NCBI RefSeq assembly: GCF_021869535.1
Contig: NW_026262734.1
Coordinates: 74,090,339-74,154,338, forward strand
Direction of reading: 5' to 3'
From: Mytilus californianus
Lineage: Eukaryota > Mollusca > Bivalvia > Mytilida > Mytilidae
DNA: 64,000 nt
Shown: positions 1 through 14,400 of the stretch, piece by piece
How the letters are laid out: each line of letters opens with the position of its first letter
Numbering within the stretch: position 1 is the first letter of the stretch
Made by a program: the position numbers and the translations under genes
Notes under the pieces: generated by a model
The model's input: only the letters and a program-made list of their open reading frames with translations
Told to the model about the DNA's origin: nothing
Databases searched by the model: none

Positions 1-2858
1 GTTCAGCACAAGTGAACACACGCATTATCATCGTTTCACTGGGAACCACAGAGCTGAAACCTAAACTTTTACGTTAGCAGGGACGTAACCCCGTCGAAAA
101 TTCTTGTCATTTTGGCAGTGAAAGACATGTAGATTTTTGTAATAATTGTAAAGTGTTGTTCCCGAAAACACGTTAGCTGCTGATTTACTGAATGGTGCAC
201 GAAAATAATGATTGCAAGGTGCAGACAAAGAAATTTTGCAGTCACTTGACATTAAAAATACTGTCTTTTATTAAAAAATGATATCCTACATAGCCAACAG
301 TTGTCGTAAAGTTATTAAACGTTCTCTAAGTCTAATAGAAAGTCTTGCATCGTGTAATGACTAAACTAAAAGGTCGCCACACATCTTTTCTGATGTACAT
401 ACAGACCTTCATACGCAGGCCTCATCTCTGTTATGCATTATGATTCTGGAATATCTTCTTCTCTCTTTTCGTATCAATATTATTTCTTTCTCCTCATCTT
501 ATCTTTTTTCTGATTGCTGATTATTCTTTCTTCTTATTTCGTTTGCAAAGCTTTTAGTCCCATAAATAATACTTTTCAAACATTTTCGAGGTATATAATT
601 ACTAAATTTACCAATGCATCAAGGTATTTAACCCTCATAATCCTGTTAGCTTCAAATTATTGAATGCGAGAAAAGTTGATATATGTATGGAAATTTTGAA
701 ATAAACAAAATAATTTAGATAAACCAAGACTTTTATGTTGACGTTCGATATATAGTGTTGGTTTCCATCGTGTAATATGACAATACCGTGTAGGTAGTAT
801 CGAAAAACAAGAAAAAACATGAGTATTGCAGCTAAATGCATATTTCATTCGTTGATTCAAGAGATTGATACAAATGGTACAAGTTCAACAAAGTATTTCT
901 TTAGATTCGACAATTCAAAGAAAACAAACGAAAACAAAAATATAGCCATAAGTTAACTTCTGCAGAGGAACACATATATATAAATTAATATTTAACCACA
1001 CAGTACATTTGTATTTATGTATGATTTCATGTGTATATTAAGATAAACAATCAAAAGAAAGCAAAATTACAAATAGTAACTACCAGTAATTTAAAATTTG
1101 GCTTCTTTGGTCGCTCGTAATCGGTTGTCCTCAAATATAGTTCCTTTCGTGTTGATGTTTGTAAAATCGTATAGTATCATTTTCGTGAGAATCCAATGGC
1201 TTATAATTATTAGTTGCATTATTTCTTGATAGTGAAATATGATATAATGTTAATATTTTTCAGGTGGTATTGTCGGACTATTTCGTGTCAAATTTGTATG
1301 AAAGGCAACTATGTCTGTTTGATATTCAGACATTTCTTTGCGATAGAATAAAATCTCCTAGAAATCCTATGTTAAAATAATAAAGTTCTTGCTTCCTTGT
1401 GTTTTATTACTTAATTTGATGTCTTCGCTGTTCAGCACAAGTGAACACACGCATTATCATCGTTTCACTGGGAACCACAGAGCTGAAACCTAAACTTTTA
1501 CGTTAGCAGGGACGTAACCCCGTCGAAAATTCTTGTCATTTTGGCAGTGAAAGACATGTAGATTTTTGTAATAATTGTAAAGTGTTGTTCCCGAAAACAC
1601 GTTAGCTGCTGATTTACTGAATGGTGCACGAAAATAATGATTGCAAGGTGCAGACAAAGAAATTTTGCAGTCACTTGACATTAAAAATACTGTCTTTTAT
1701 TAAAAAATGATATCCTACATAGCCAACAGTTGTCGTAAAGTTATTAAACGTTCTCTAAGTCTAATAGAAAGTCTTACATCGTGTAATGACTAAACTAAAA
1801 GGTCGCCACACATCTTTTCTGATGTACATACAGACCTTCATACGCAGGCCTCATCTCTGTTATGCATTATGATTCTGGAATATCTTCTTCTCTCTTTTCG
1901 TATCAATATTATTTCTTTCTCCTCATCTTATCTTTTTTCTGATTGCTGATTATTCTTTCTTCTTATTTCGTTTGCAAAGCTTTTAGTCCCATAAATAATA
2001 CTTTTCAAACATTTTCGAGGTATATAATTACTAAATTTACCAATGCATCAAGGTATTTAACCCTCATAATCCTGTTAGCTTCAAATTATTGAATGCGAGA
2101 AAAGTTGATATATGTATGGAAATTTTGAAATAAACAAAATAATTTAGATAAACCAAGACTTTTATGTTGACGTTCGATATATAGTGTTGGTTTCCATCGT
2201 GTAATATGACAATACCGTGTAGGTAGTATCGAAAAACAAGAAAAAACATGAGTATTGCAGCTAAATGCATATTTCATTCGTTGATTCAAGAGATTGATAC
2301 AAATGGTACAAGTTCAACAAAGTATTTCTTTAGATTCGACAATTCAAAGAAAACAAACGAAAACAAAAATATAGCCATAAGTTAACTTCTGCAGAGGAAC
2401 ACATATATATAAATTAATATTTAACCACACAGTACATTTGTATTTATGTATGATTTCATGTGTATATTAAGATAAACAATCAAAAGAAAGCAAAATTACA
2501 AATAGTAACTACCAGTAATTTAAAATTTGGCTTCTTTGGTCGCTCGTAATCGGTTGTCCTCAAATATAGTTCCTTTCGTGTTGATGTTTGTAAAATCGTA
2601 TAGTATCATTTTCGTGAGAATCCAATGGCTTATAATTATTAGTTGCATTATTTCTTGATAGTGAAATATGATATAATGTTAATATTTTTCAGGTGGTATT
2701 GTCGGACTATTTCGTGTCAAATTTGTATGAAAGGCAACTATGTCTGTTTGATATTCAGACATTTCTTTGCGATAGAATAAAATCTCCTAGAAATCCTATG
2801 TTAAAATAATAAAGTTCTTGCTTCCTTGTGTTTTATTACTTAATTTGATGTCTTCGCT

Positions 2859-5800
2859 GTTCAGCACAAGTGAACACACGCATTATCATCGTTTCACTGG
2901 GAACCACAGAGCTGAAACCTAAACTTTTACGTTAGCAGGGACGTAACCCCGTCGAAAATTCTTGTCATTTTGGCAGTGAAAGACATGTAGATTTTTGTAA
3001 TAATTGTAAAGTGTTGTTCCCGAAAACACGTTAGCTGCTGATTTACTGAATGGTGCACGAAAATAATGATTGCAAGGTGCAGACAAAGAAATTTTGCAGT
3101 CACTTGACATTAAAAATACTGTCTTTTATTAAAAAATGATATCCTACATAGCCAACAGTTGTCGTAAAGTTATTAAACGTTCTCTAAGTCTAATAGAAAG
3201 TCTTACATCGTGTAATGACTAAACTAAAAGGTCGCCACACATCTTTTCTGATGTACATACAGACCTTCATACGCAGGCCTCATCTCTGTTATGCATTATG
3301 ATTCTGGAATATCTTCTTCTCTCTTTTCGTATCAATATTATTTCTTTCTCCTCATCTTATCTTTTTTCTGATTGCTGATTATTCTTTCTTCTTATTTCGT
3401 TTGCAAAGCTTTTAGTCCCATAAATAATACTTTTCAAACATTTTCGAGGTATATAATTACTAAATTTACCAATGCATCAAGGTATTTAACCCTCATAATC
3501 CTGTTAGCTTCAAATTATTGAATGCGAGAAAAGTTGATATATGTATGGAAATTTTGAAATAAACAAAATAATTTAGATAAACCAAGACTTTTATGTTGAC
3601 GTTCGATATATAGTGTTGGTTTCCATCGTGTAATATGACAATACCGTGTAGGTAGTATCGAAAAACAAGAAAAAACATGAGTATTGCAGCTAAATGCATA
3701 TTTCATTCGTTGATTCAAGAGATTGATACAAATGGTACAAGTTCAACAAAGTATTTCTTTAGATTCGACAATTCAAAGAAAACAAACGAAAACAAAAATA
3801 TAGCCATAAGTTAACTTCTGCAGAGGAACACATATATATAAATTAATATTTAACCACACAGTGCATTTGTATTTATGTATGATTTCATATGTATATTAAG
3901 ATAAACAATCAAAAGAAAGCAAAATTACAAATAGTAACCACCAGTAATTTAAAATTTGGCTTCTTTGGTCGCTCGTAATCGGTTGTCCTCAAATATAGTT
4001 CCTTTCGTGTTGATGTTTGTAAAATCGTATAGTATCATTTTCGTGAGAATCCAATGGCTTATAATTATTAGTTGCATTATTTCTTGATAGTGAAATATGA
4101 TATAATGTTAATATTTTTCAGGTGGTATTGTCGGACTATTTCGTGTCAAATTTGTATGAAAGGCAACTATGTCTGTTTGATATTCAGACATTTCTTTGCG
4201 ATAGAATAAAATCTCCTAGAAATCCTATGTTAAAATAATAAAGTTCTTGCTTCCTTGTGTTTTATTACTTAATTTGATGTCTTCGCTGTTCAGCACAAGT
4301 GAACACACGCATTATCATCGTTTCACTGGGAACCACAGAGCTGAAACCTAAACTTTTACGTTAGCAGGGACGTAACCCCGTCGAAAATTCTTGTCATTTT
4401 GGCAGTGAAAGACATGTAGATTTTTGTAATAATTGTAAAGTGTTGTTCCCGAAAACACGTTAGCTGCTGATTTACTGAATGGTGCACGAAAATAATGATT
4501 GCAAGGTGCAGACAAAGAAATTTTGCAGTCACTTGACATTAAAAATACTGTCTTTTATTAAAAAATGATATCCTACATAGCCAACAGTTGTCGTAAAGTT
4601 ATTAAACGTTCTCTAAGTCTAATAGAAAGTCTTACATCGTGTAATGACTAAACTAAAAGGTCGCCACACATCTTTTCTGATGTACATACAGACCTTCATA
4701 CGCAGGCCTCATCTCTGTTATGCATTATGATTCTGGAATATCTTCTTCTCTCTTTTCGTATCAATATTATTTCTTTCTCCTCATCTTATCTTTTTTCTGA
4801 TTGCTGATTATTCTTTCTTCTTATTTCGTTTGCAAAGCTTTTAGTCCCATAAATAATACTTTTCAAACATTTTCGAGGTATATAATTACTAAATTTACCA
4901 ATGCATCAAGGTATTTAACCCTCATAATCCTGTTAGCTTCAAATTATTGAATGCGAGAAAAGTTGATATATGTATGGAAATTTTGAAATAAACAAAATAA
5001 TTTAGATAAACCAAGACTTTTATGTTGACGTTCGATATATAGTGTTGGTTTCCATCGTGTAATATGACAATACCGTGTAGGTAGTATCGAAAAACAAGAA
5101 AAAACATGAGTATTGCAGCTAAATGCATATTTCATTCGTTGATTCAAGAGATTGATACAAATGGTACAAGTTCAACAAAGTATTTCTTTAGATTCGACAA
5201 TTCAAAGAAAACAAACGAAAACAAAAATATAGCCATAAGTTAACTTCTGCAGAGGAACACATATATATAAATTAATATTTAACCACACAGTACATTTGTA
5301 TTTATGTATGATTTCATGTGTATATTAAGATAAACAATCAAAAGAAAGCAAAATTACAAATAGTAACTACCAGTAATTTAAAATTTGGCTTCTTTGGTCG
5401 CTCGTAATCGGTTGTCCTCAAATATAGTTCCTTTCGTGTTGATGTTTGTAAAATCGTATAGTATCATTTTCGTGAGAATCCAATGGCTTATAATTATTAG
5501 TTGCATTATTTCTTGATAGTGAAATATGATATAATGTTAATATTTTTCAGGTGGTATTGTCGGACTATTTCGTGTCAAATTTGTATGAAAGGCAACTATG
5601 TCTGTTTGATATTCAGACATTTCTTTGCGATAGAATAAAATCTCCTAGAAATCCTATGTTAAAATAATAAAGTTCTTGCTTCCTTGTGTTTTATTACTTA
5701 ATTTGATGTCTTCGCTGTTCAGCACAAGTGAACACACGCATTATCATCGTTTCACTGGGAACCACAGAGCTGAAACCTAAACTTTTACGTTAGCAGGGAC

Positions 5801-7145
5801 GTAACCCCGTCGAAAATTCTTGTCATTTTGGCAGTGAAAGACATGTAGATTTTTGTAATAATTGTAAAGTGTTGTTCCCGAAAACACGTTAGCTGCTGAT
5901 TTACTGAATGGTGCACGAAAATAATGATTGCAAGGTGCAGACAAAGAAATTTTGCAGTCACTTGACATTAAAAATACTGTCTTTTATTAAAAAATGATAT
6001 CCTACATAGCCAACAGTTGTCGTAAAGTTATTAAACGTTCTCTAAGTCTAATAGAAAGTCTTACATCGTGTAATGACTAAACTAAAAGGTCGCCACACAT
6101 CTTTTCTGATGTACATACAGACCTTCATACGCAGGCCTCATCTCTGTTATGCATTATGATTCTGGAATATCTTCTTCTCTCTTTTCGTATCAATATTATT
6201 TCTTTCTCCTCATCTTATCTTTTTTCTGATTGCTGATTATTCTTTCTTCTTATTTCGTTTGCAAAGCTTTTAGTCCCATAAATAATACTTTTCAAACATT
6301 TTCGAGGTATATAATTACTAAATTTACCAATGCATCAAGGTATTTAACCCTCATAATCCTGTTAGCTTCAAATTATTGAATGCGAGAAAAGTTGATATAT
6401 GTATGGAAATTTTGAAATAAACAAAATAATTTAGATAAACCAAGACTTTTATGTTGACGTTCGATATATAGTGTTGGTTTCCATCGTGTAATATGACAAT
6501 ACCGTGTAGGTAGTATCGAAAAACAAGAAAAAACATGAGTATTGCAGCTAAATGCATATTTCATTCGTTGATTCAAGAGATTGATACAAATGGTACAAGT
6601 TCAACAAAGTATTTCTTTAGATTCGACAATTCAAAGAAAACAAACGAAAACAAAAATATAGCCATAAGTTAACTTCTGCAGAGGAACACATATATATAAA
6701 TTAATATTTAACCACACAGTGCATTTGTATTTATGTATGATTTCATATGTATATTAAGATAAACAATCAAAAGAAAGCAAAATTACAAATAGTAACCACC
6801 AGTAATTTAAAATTTGGCTTCTTTGGTCGCTCGTAATCGGTTGTCCTCAAATATAGTTCCTTTCGTGTTGATGTTTGTAAAATCGTATAGTATCATTTTC
6901 GTGAGAATCCAATGGCTTATAATTATTAGTTGCATTATTTCTTGATAGTGAAATATGATATAATGTTAATATTTTTCAGGTGGTATTGTCGGACTATTTC
7001 GTGTCAAATTTGTATGAAAGGCAACTATGTCTGTTTGATATTCAGACATTTCTTTGCGATAGAATAAAATCTCCTAGAAATCCTATGTTAAAATAATAAA
7101 GTTCTTGCTTCCTTGTGTTTTATTACTTAATTTGATGTCTTCGCT
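2859..7145. repeat. 2-unit higher-order pattern within the 1,429-bp array
   Basis: Units at 2859 and 5717 share 'cacagtgcattt', 'ttcatatgtat' and 'agtaaccacc'. Units at 1, 1430 and 4288 have 'cacagtacattt', 'ttcatgtgtat' and 'agtaactacc'. The alternation at 2859/4288/5717 suggests a two-unit duplication. The unit at 7146 is a mosaic of the two types, consistent with gene conversion or crossover inside a unit. Confidence 0.65.
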
Positions 7146-10100
7146 GTTCAGCACAAGTGAACACACGCATTATCATCGTTTCACTGGGAACCACAGAGCT
7201 GAAACCTAAACTTTTACGTTAGCAGGGACGTAACCCCGTCGAAAATTCTTGTCATTTTGGCAGTGAAAGACATGTAGATTTTTGTAATAATTGTAAAGTG
7301 TTGTTCCCGAAAACACGTTAGCTGCTGATTTACTGAATGGTGCACGAAAATAATGATTGCAAGGTGCAGACAAAGAAATTTTGCAGTCACTTGACATTAA
7401 AAATACTGTCTTTTATTAAAAAATGATATCCTACATAGCCAACAGTTGTCGTAAAGTTATTAAACGTTCTCTAAGTCTAATAGAAAGTCTTACATCGTGT
7501 AATGACTAAACTAAAAGGTCGCCACACATCTTTTCTGATGTACATACAGACCTTCATACGCAGGCCTCATCTCTGTTATGCATTATGATTCTGGAATATC
7601 TTCTTCTCTCTTTTCGTATCAATATTATTTCTTTCTCCTCATCTTATCTTTTTTCTGATTGCTGATTATTCTTTCTTCTTATTTCGTTTGCAAAGCTTTT
7701 AGTCCCATAAATAATACTTTTCAAACATTTTCGAGGTATATAATTACTAAATTTACCAATGCATCAAGGTATTTAACCCTCATAATCCTGTTAGCTTCAA
7801 ATTATTGAATGCGAGAAAAGTTGATATATGTATGGAAATTTTGAAATAAACAAAATAATTTAGATAAACCAAGACTTTTATGTTGACGTTCGATATATAG
7901 TGTTGGTTTCCATCGTGTAATATGACAATACCGTGTAGGTAGTATCGAAAAACAAGAAAAAACATGAGTATTGCAGCTAAATGCATATTTCATTCGTTGA
8001 TTCAAGAGATTGATACAAATGGTACAAGTTCAACAAAGTATTTCTTTAGATTCGACAATTCAAAGAAAACAAACGAAAACAAAAATATAGCCATAAGTTA
8101 ACTTCTGCAGAGGAACACATATATATAAATTAATATTTAACCACACAGTGCATTTGTATTTATGTATGATTTCATATGTATATTAAGATAAACAATCAAA
8201 AGAAAGCAAAATTACAAATAGTAACTACCAGTAATTTAAAATTTGGCTTCTTTGGTCGCTCGTAATCGGTTGTCCTCAAATATAGTTCCTTTCGTGTTGA
8301 TGTTTGTAAAATCGTATAGTATCATTTTCGTGAGAATCCAATGGCTTATAATTATTAGTTGCATTATTTCTTGATAGTGAAATATGATATAATGTTAATA
8401 TTTTTCAGGTGGTATTGTCGGACTATTTCGTGTCAAATTTGTATGAAAGGCAACTATGTCTGTTTGATATTCAGACATTTCTTTGCGATAGAATAAAATC
8501 TCCTAGAAATCCTATGTTAAAATAATAAAGTTCTTGCTTCCTTGTGTTTTATTACTTAATTTGATGTCTTCGCTGTTCAGCACAAGTGAACACACGCATT
8601 ATCATCGTTTCACTGGGAACCACAGAGCTGAAACCTAAACTTTTACGTTAGCAGGGACGTAACCCCGTCGAAAATTCTTGTCATTTTGGCAGTGAAAGAC
8701 ATGTAGATTTTTGTAATAATTGTAAAGTGTTGTTCCCGAAAACACGTTAGCTGCTGATTTACTGAATGGTGCACGAAAATAATGATTGCAAGGTGCAGAC
8801 AAAGAAATTTTGCAGTCACTTGACATTAAAAATACTGTCTTTTATTAAAAAATGATATCCTACATAGCCAACAGTTGTCGTAAAGTTATTAAACGTTCTC
8901 TAAGTCTAATAGAAAGTCTTACATCGTGTAATGACTAAACTAAAAGGTCGCCACACATCTTTTCTGATGTACATACAGACCTTCATACGCAGGCCTCATC
9001 TCTGTTATGCATTATGATTCTGGAATATCTTCTTCTCTCTTTTCGTATCAATATTATTTCTTTCTCCTCATCTTATCTTTTTTCTGATTGCTGATTATTC
9101 TTTTTTCTTATTTCGTTTGCAAAGCTTTTAGTCCCATAAATAATACTTTTCAAACATTTTCGAGGTATATAATTACTAAATTTACCAATGCATCAAGGTA
9201 TTTAACCCTCATAATCCTGTTAGCTTCAAATTATTGAATGCGAGAAAAGTTGATATATGTATGGAAATTTTGAAATAAACAAAATAATTTAGATAAACCA
9301 AGACTTTTATGTTGACGTTCGATATATAGTGTTGGTTTCCATCGTGTAATATGACAATACCGTGTAGGTAGTATCGAAAAACAAGAAAAAACATGAGTAT
9401 TGCAGCTAAATGCATATTTCATTCGTTGATTCAAGAGATTGATACAAATGGTACAAGTTCAACAAAGTATTTCTTTAGATTCGACAATTCAAAGAAAACA
9501 AACGAAAACAAAAATATAGCCATAAGTTAACTTCTGCAGAGGAACACATATATATAAATTAATATTTAACCACACAGTACATTTGTATTTATGTATGATT
9601 TCATATGTATATTAAGATAAACAATCAAAAGAAAGCAAAATTACAAATAGTAACTACCAGTAATTTAAAATTTGGCTTCTTTGGTCGTTCGTAATCGGTT
9701 GTCCTCAAATATAGTTCCTTTCGTGTTGATGTTTGTAAAATCGTATAGTATCATTTTCGTGAGAATCCAATGGCTTATAATTATTAGTTGCATTATTTCT
9801 TGATAGTGAAATATGATATAATGTTAATATTTTTCAGGTGGTATTGTCGGACTATTTCGTGTCAAATTTGTATGAAAGGCAACTATGTCTGTTTGATATT
9901 CAGACATTTCTTTGCGATAGAATAAAATCTCCTAGAAATCCTATGTTAAAATAATAAAGTTCTTGCTTCCTTGTGTTTTATTACTTAATTTGATGTCTTC
10001 GCTGTTCAGCACAAGTGAACACACGCATTATCATCGTTTCACTGGGAACCACAGAGCTGAAACCTAAACTTTTACGTTAGCAGGGACGTAACCCCGTCGA

Positions 10101-11432
10101 AAATTCTTGTCATTTTGGCAGTGAAAGACATGTAGATTTTTGTAATAATTGTAAAGTGTTGTTCCCGAAAACACGTTAGCTGCTGATTTACTGAATGGTG
10201 CACGAAAATAATGATTGCAAGGTGCAGACAAAGAAATTTTGCAGTCACTTGACATTAAAAATACTGTCTTTTATTAAAAAATGATATCCTACATAGCCAA
10301 CAGTTGTCGTAAAGTTATTAAACGTTCTCTAAGTCTAATAGAAAGTCTTACATCGTGTAATGACTAAACTAAAAGGTCGCCACACATCTTTTCTGATGTA
10401 CATACAGACCTTCATACGCAGGCCTCATCTCTGTTATGCATTATGATTCTGGAATATCTTCTTCTCTCTTTTCGTATCAATATTATTTCTTTCTCCTCAT
10501 CTTATCTTTTTTCTGATTGCTGATTATTCTTTCTTCTTATTTCGTTTGCAAAGCTTTTAGTCCCATAAATAATACTTTTCAAACATTTTCGAGGTATATA
10601 ATTACTAAATTTACCAATGCATCAAGGTATTTAACCCTCATAATCCTGTTAGCTTCAAATTATTGAATGCGAGAAAAGTTGATATATGTATGGAAATTTT
10701 GAAATAAACAAAATAATTTAGATAAACCAAGACTTTGATGTTGACGTTCGATATATAGTGTTGGTTTCCATCGTGTAATATGACAATACCGTGTAGGTAG
10801 TATCGAAAAACAAGAAAAAACATGAGTATTGCAGCTAAATGCATATTTCATTCGTTGATTCAAGAGATTGATACAAATGGTACAAGTTCAACAAAGTATT
10901 TCTTTAGATTCGACAATTCAAAGAAAACAAACGAAAACAAAAATATAGCCATAAGTTAACTTCTGCAGAGGAACACATATATATAAATTAATATTTAACC
11001 ACACAGTACATTTGTATTTATGTATGATTTCATATGTATATTAAGATAAACAATCAAAAGAAAGCAAAATTACAAATAGTAACTACCAGTAATTTAAAAT
11101 TTGGCTTCTTTGGTCGCTCGTAATCGGTTGTCCTCAAATATAGTTCCTTTCGTGTTGATGTTTGTAAAATCGTATAGTATCATTTTCGTGAGAATCCAAT
11201 GGCTTATAATTATTAGTTGCATTATTTCTTGATAGTGAAATATGATATAATGTTAATATTTTTCAGGTGGTATTGTCGGACTATTTCGTGTCAAATTTGT
11301 ATGAAAGGCAACTATGTCTGTTTGATATTCAGACATTTCTTTGCGATAGAATAAAATCTCCTAGAAATCCTATGTTAAAATAATAAAGTTCTTGCTTCCT
11401 TGTGTTTTATTACTTAATTTGATGTCTTCGCT

Positions 11433-14400
11433 GTTCAGCACAAGTGAACACACGCATTATCATCGTTTCACTGGGAACCACAGAGCTGAAACCTAAACTT
11501 TTACGTTAGCAGGGACGTAACCCCGTCGAAAATTCTTGTCATTTTGGCAGTGAAAGACATGTAGATTTTTGTAATAATTGTAAAGTGTTGTTCCCGAAAA
11601 CACGTTAGCTGCTGATTTACTGAATGGTGCACGAAAATAATGATTGCAAGGTGCAGACAAAGAAATTTTGCAGTCACTTGACATTAAAAATACTGTCTTT
11701 TATTAAAAAATGATATCCTACATAGCCAACAGTTGTCGTAAAGTTATTAAACGTTCTCTAAGTCTAATAGAAAGTCTTACATCGTGTAATGACTAAACTA
11801 AAAGGTCGCCACACATCTTTTCTGATGTACATACAGACCTTCATACGCAGGCCTCATCTCTGTTATGCATTATGATTCTGGAATATCTTCTTCTCTCTTT
11901 TCGTATCAATATTATTTCTTTCTCCTCATCTTATCTTTTTTCTGATTGCTGATTATTCTTTCTTCTTATTTCGTTTGCAAAGCTTTTAGTCCCATAAATA
12001 ATACTTTTCAAACATTTTCGAGGTATATAATTACTAAATTTACCAATGCATCAAGGTATTTAACCCTCATAATCCTGTTAGCTTCAAATTATTGAATGCG
12101 AGAAAAGTTGATATATGTATGGAAATTTTGAAATAAACAAAATAATTTAGATAAACCAAGACTTTTATGTTGACGTTCGATATATAGTGTTGGTTTCCAT
12201 CGTGTAATATGACAATACCGTGTAGGTAGTATCGAAAAACAAGAAAAAACATGAGTATTGCAGCTAAATGCATATTTCATTCGTTGATTCAAGAGATTGA
12301 TACAAATGGTACAAGTTCAACAAAGTATTTCTTTAGATTCGACAATTCAAAGAAAACAAACGAAAACAAAAATATAGCCATAAGTTAACTTCTGCAGAGG
12401 AACACATATATATAAATTAATATTTAACCACACAGTACATTTGTATTTATGTATGATTTCATATGTATATTAAGATAAACAATCAAAAGAAAGCAAAATT
12501 ACAAATAGTAACTACCAGTAATTTAAAATTTGGCTTCTTTGGTCGCTCGTAATCGGTTGTCCTCAAATATAGTTCCTTTCGTGTTGATGTTTGTAAAATC
12601 GTATAGTATCATTTTCGTGAGAATCCAATGGCTTATAATTATTAGTTGCATTATTTCTTGATAGTGAAATATGATATAATGTTAATATTTTTCAGGTGGT
12701 ATTGTCGGACTATTTCGTGTCAAATTTGTATGAAAGGCAACTATGTCTGTTTGATATTCAGACATTTCTTTGCGAAAGAATAAAATCTCCTAGAAATCCT
12801 ATGTTAAAATAATAAAGTTCTTGCTTCCTTGTGTTTTATTACTTAATTTGATGTCTTCGCTGTTCAGCACAAGTGAACACACGCATTATCATCGTTTCAC
12901 TGGGAACCACAGAGCTGAAACCTAAACATTTACGTTAGCAGGGACGTAACCCCGTCGAAAATTCTTGTCATTTTGGCAGTGAAAGACATGTAGATTTTTG
13001 TAATAATTGTAAAGTGTTGTTCCCGAAAACACGTTAGCTGCTGATTTACTGAATGGTGCACGAAAATAATGATTGCAAGGTGCAGACAAAGAAATTTTGC
13101 AGTCACTTGACATTAAAAATACTGTCTTTTATTAAAAAATGATATCCTACATAGCCAACAGTTGTCGTAAAGTTATTAAACGTTCTCTAAGTCTAATAGA
13201 AAGTCTTACATCGTGTAATGACTAAACTAAAAGGTCGCCACACATCTTTTCTGATGTACATACAGACCTTCATACGCAGGCCTCATCTCTGTTATGCATT
13301 ATGATTCTGGAATATCTTCTTCTCTCTTTTCGTATCAATATTATTTCTTTCTCCTCATCTTATCTTTTTTCTGATTGCTGATTATTCTTTCTTCTTATTT
13401 CGTTTGCAAAGCTTTTAGTCCCATAAATAATACTTTTCAAACATTTTCGAGGTATATAATTACTAAATTTACCAATGCATCAAGGTATTTAACCCTCATA
13501 ATCCTGTTAGCTTCAAATTATTGAATGCGAGAAAAGTTGATATATGTATGGAAATTTTGAAATAAACAAAATAATTTAGATAAACCAAGACTTTTATGTT
13601 GACGTTCGATATATAGTGTTGGTTTCCATCGTGTAATATGACAATACCGTGTAGGTAGTATCGAAAAACAAGAAAAAACATGAGTATTGCAGCTAAATGC
13701 ATATTTCATTCGTTGATTCAAGAGATTGATACAAATGGTACAAGTTCAACAAAGTATTTCTTTAGATTCGACAATTCAAAGAAAACAAACGAAAACAAAA
13801 ATATAGCCATAAGTTAACTTCTGCAGAGGAACACATATATATAAATTAATATTTAACCACACAGTACATTTGTATTTATGTATGATTTCATATGTATATT
13901 AAGATAAACAATCAAAAGAAAGCAAAATTACAAATAGTAACTACCAGTAATTTAAAATTTGGCTTCTTTGGTCGCTCGTAATCGGTTGTCCTCAAATATA
14001 GTTCCTTTCGTGTTGATGTTTGTAAAATCGTATAGTATCATTTTCGTGAGAATCCAATGGCTTATAATTATTAGTTGCATTATTTCTTGATAGTGAAATA
14101 TGATATAATGTTAATATTTTTCAGGTGGTATTGTCGGACTATTTCGTGTCAAATTTGTATGAAAGGCAACTATGTCTGTTTGATATTCAGACATTTCTTT
14201 GCGAAAGAATAAAATCTCCTAGAAATCCTATGTTAAAATAATAAAGTTCTTGCTTCCTTGTGTTTTATTACTTAATTTGATGTCTTCGCTGTTCAGCACA
14301 AGTGAACACACGCATTATCATCGTTTCACTGGGAACCACAGAGCTGAAACCTAAACATTTACGTTAGCAGGGACGTAACCCCGTCGAAAATTCTTGTCAT

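Noticed and set aside
70..110. tRNA-like box B word near 'ccccgtcgaaaattc' in the 1,429-bp unit
   Set aside because: No matching box A at a proper distance and no cloverleaf could be drawn.
61..252. 63-codon minus-strand frame repeated in nearly every 1,429-bp unit
   Set aside because: Its conservation equals that of the surrounding non-coding unit, and the ATTAA insertion in the units at 14,291 and 18,583 breaks it without further decay.
635..860. Overlapping 67- and 68-codon frames in each 1,429-bp unit
   Set aside because: Two frames of the same stretch cannot both be conserved for coding; uniformity comes from array homogenisation.
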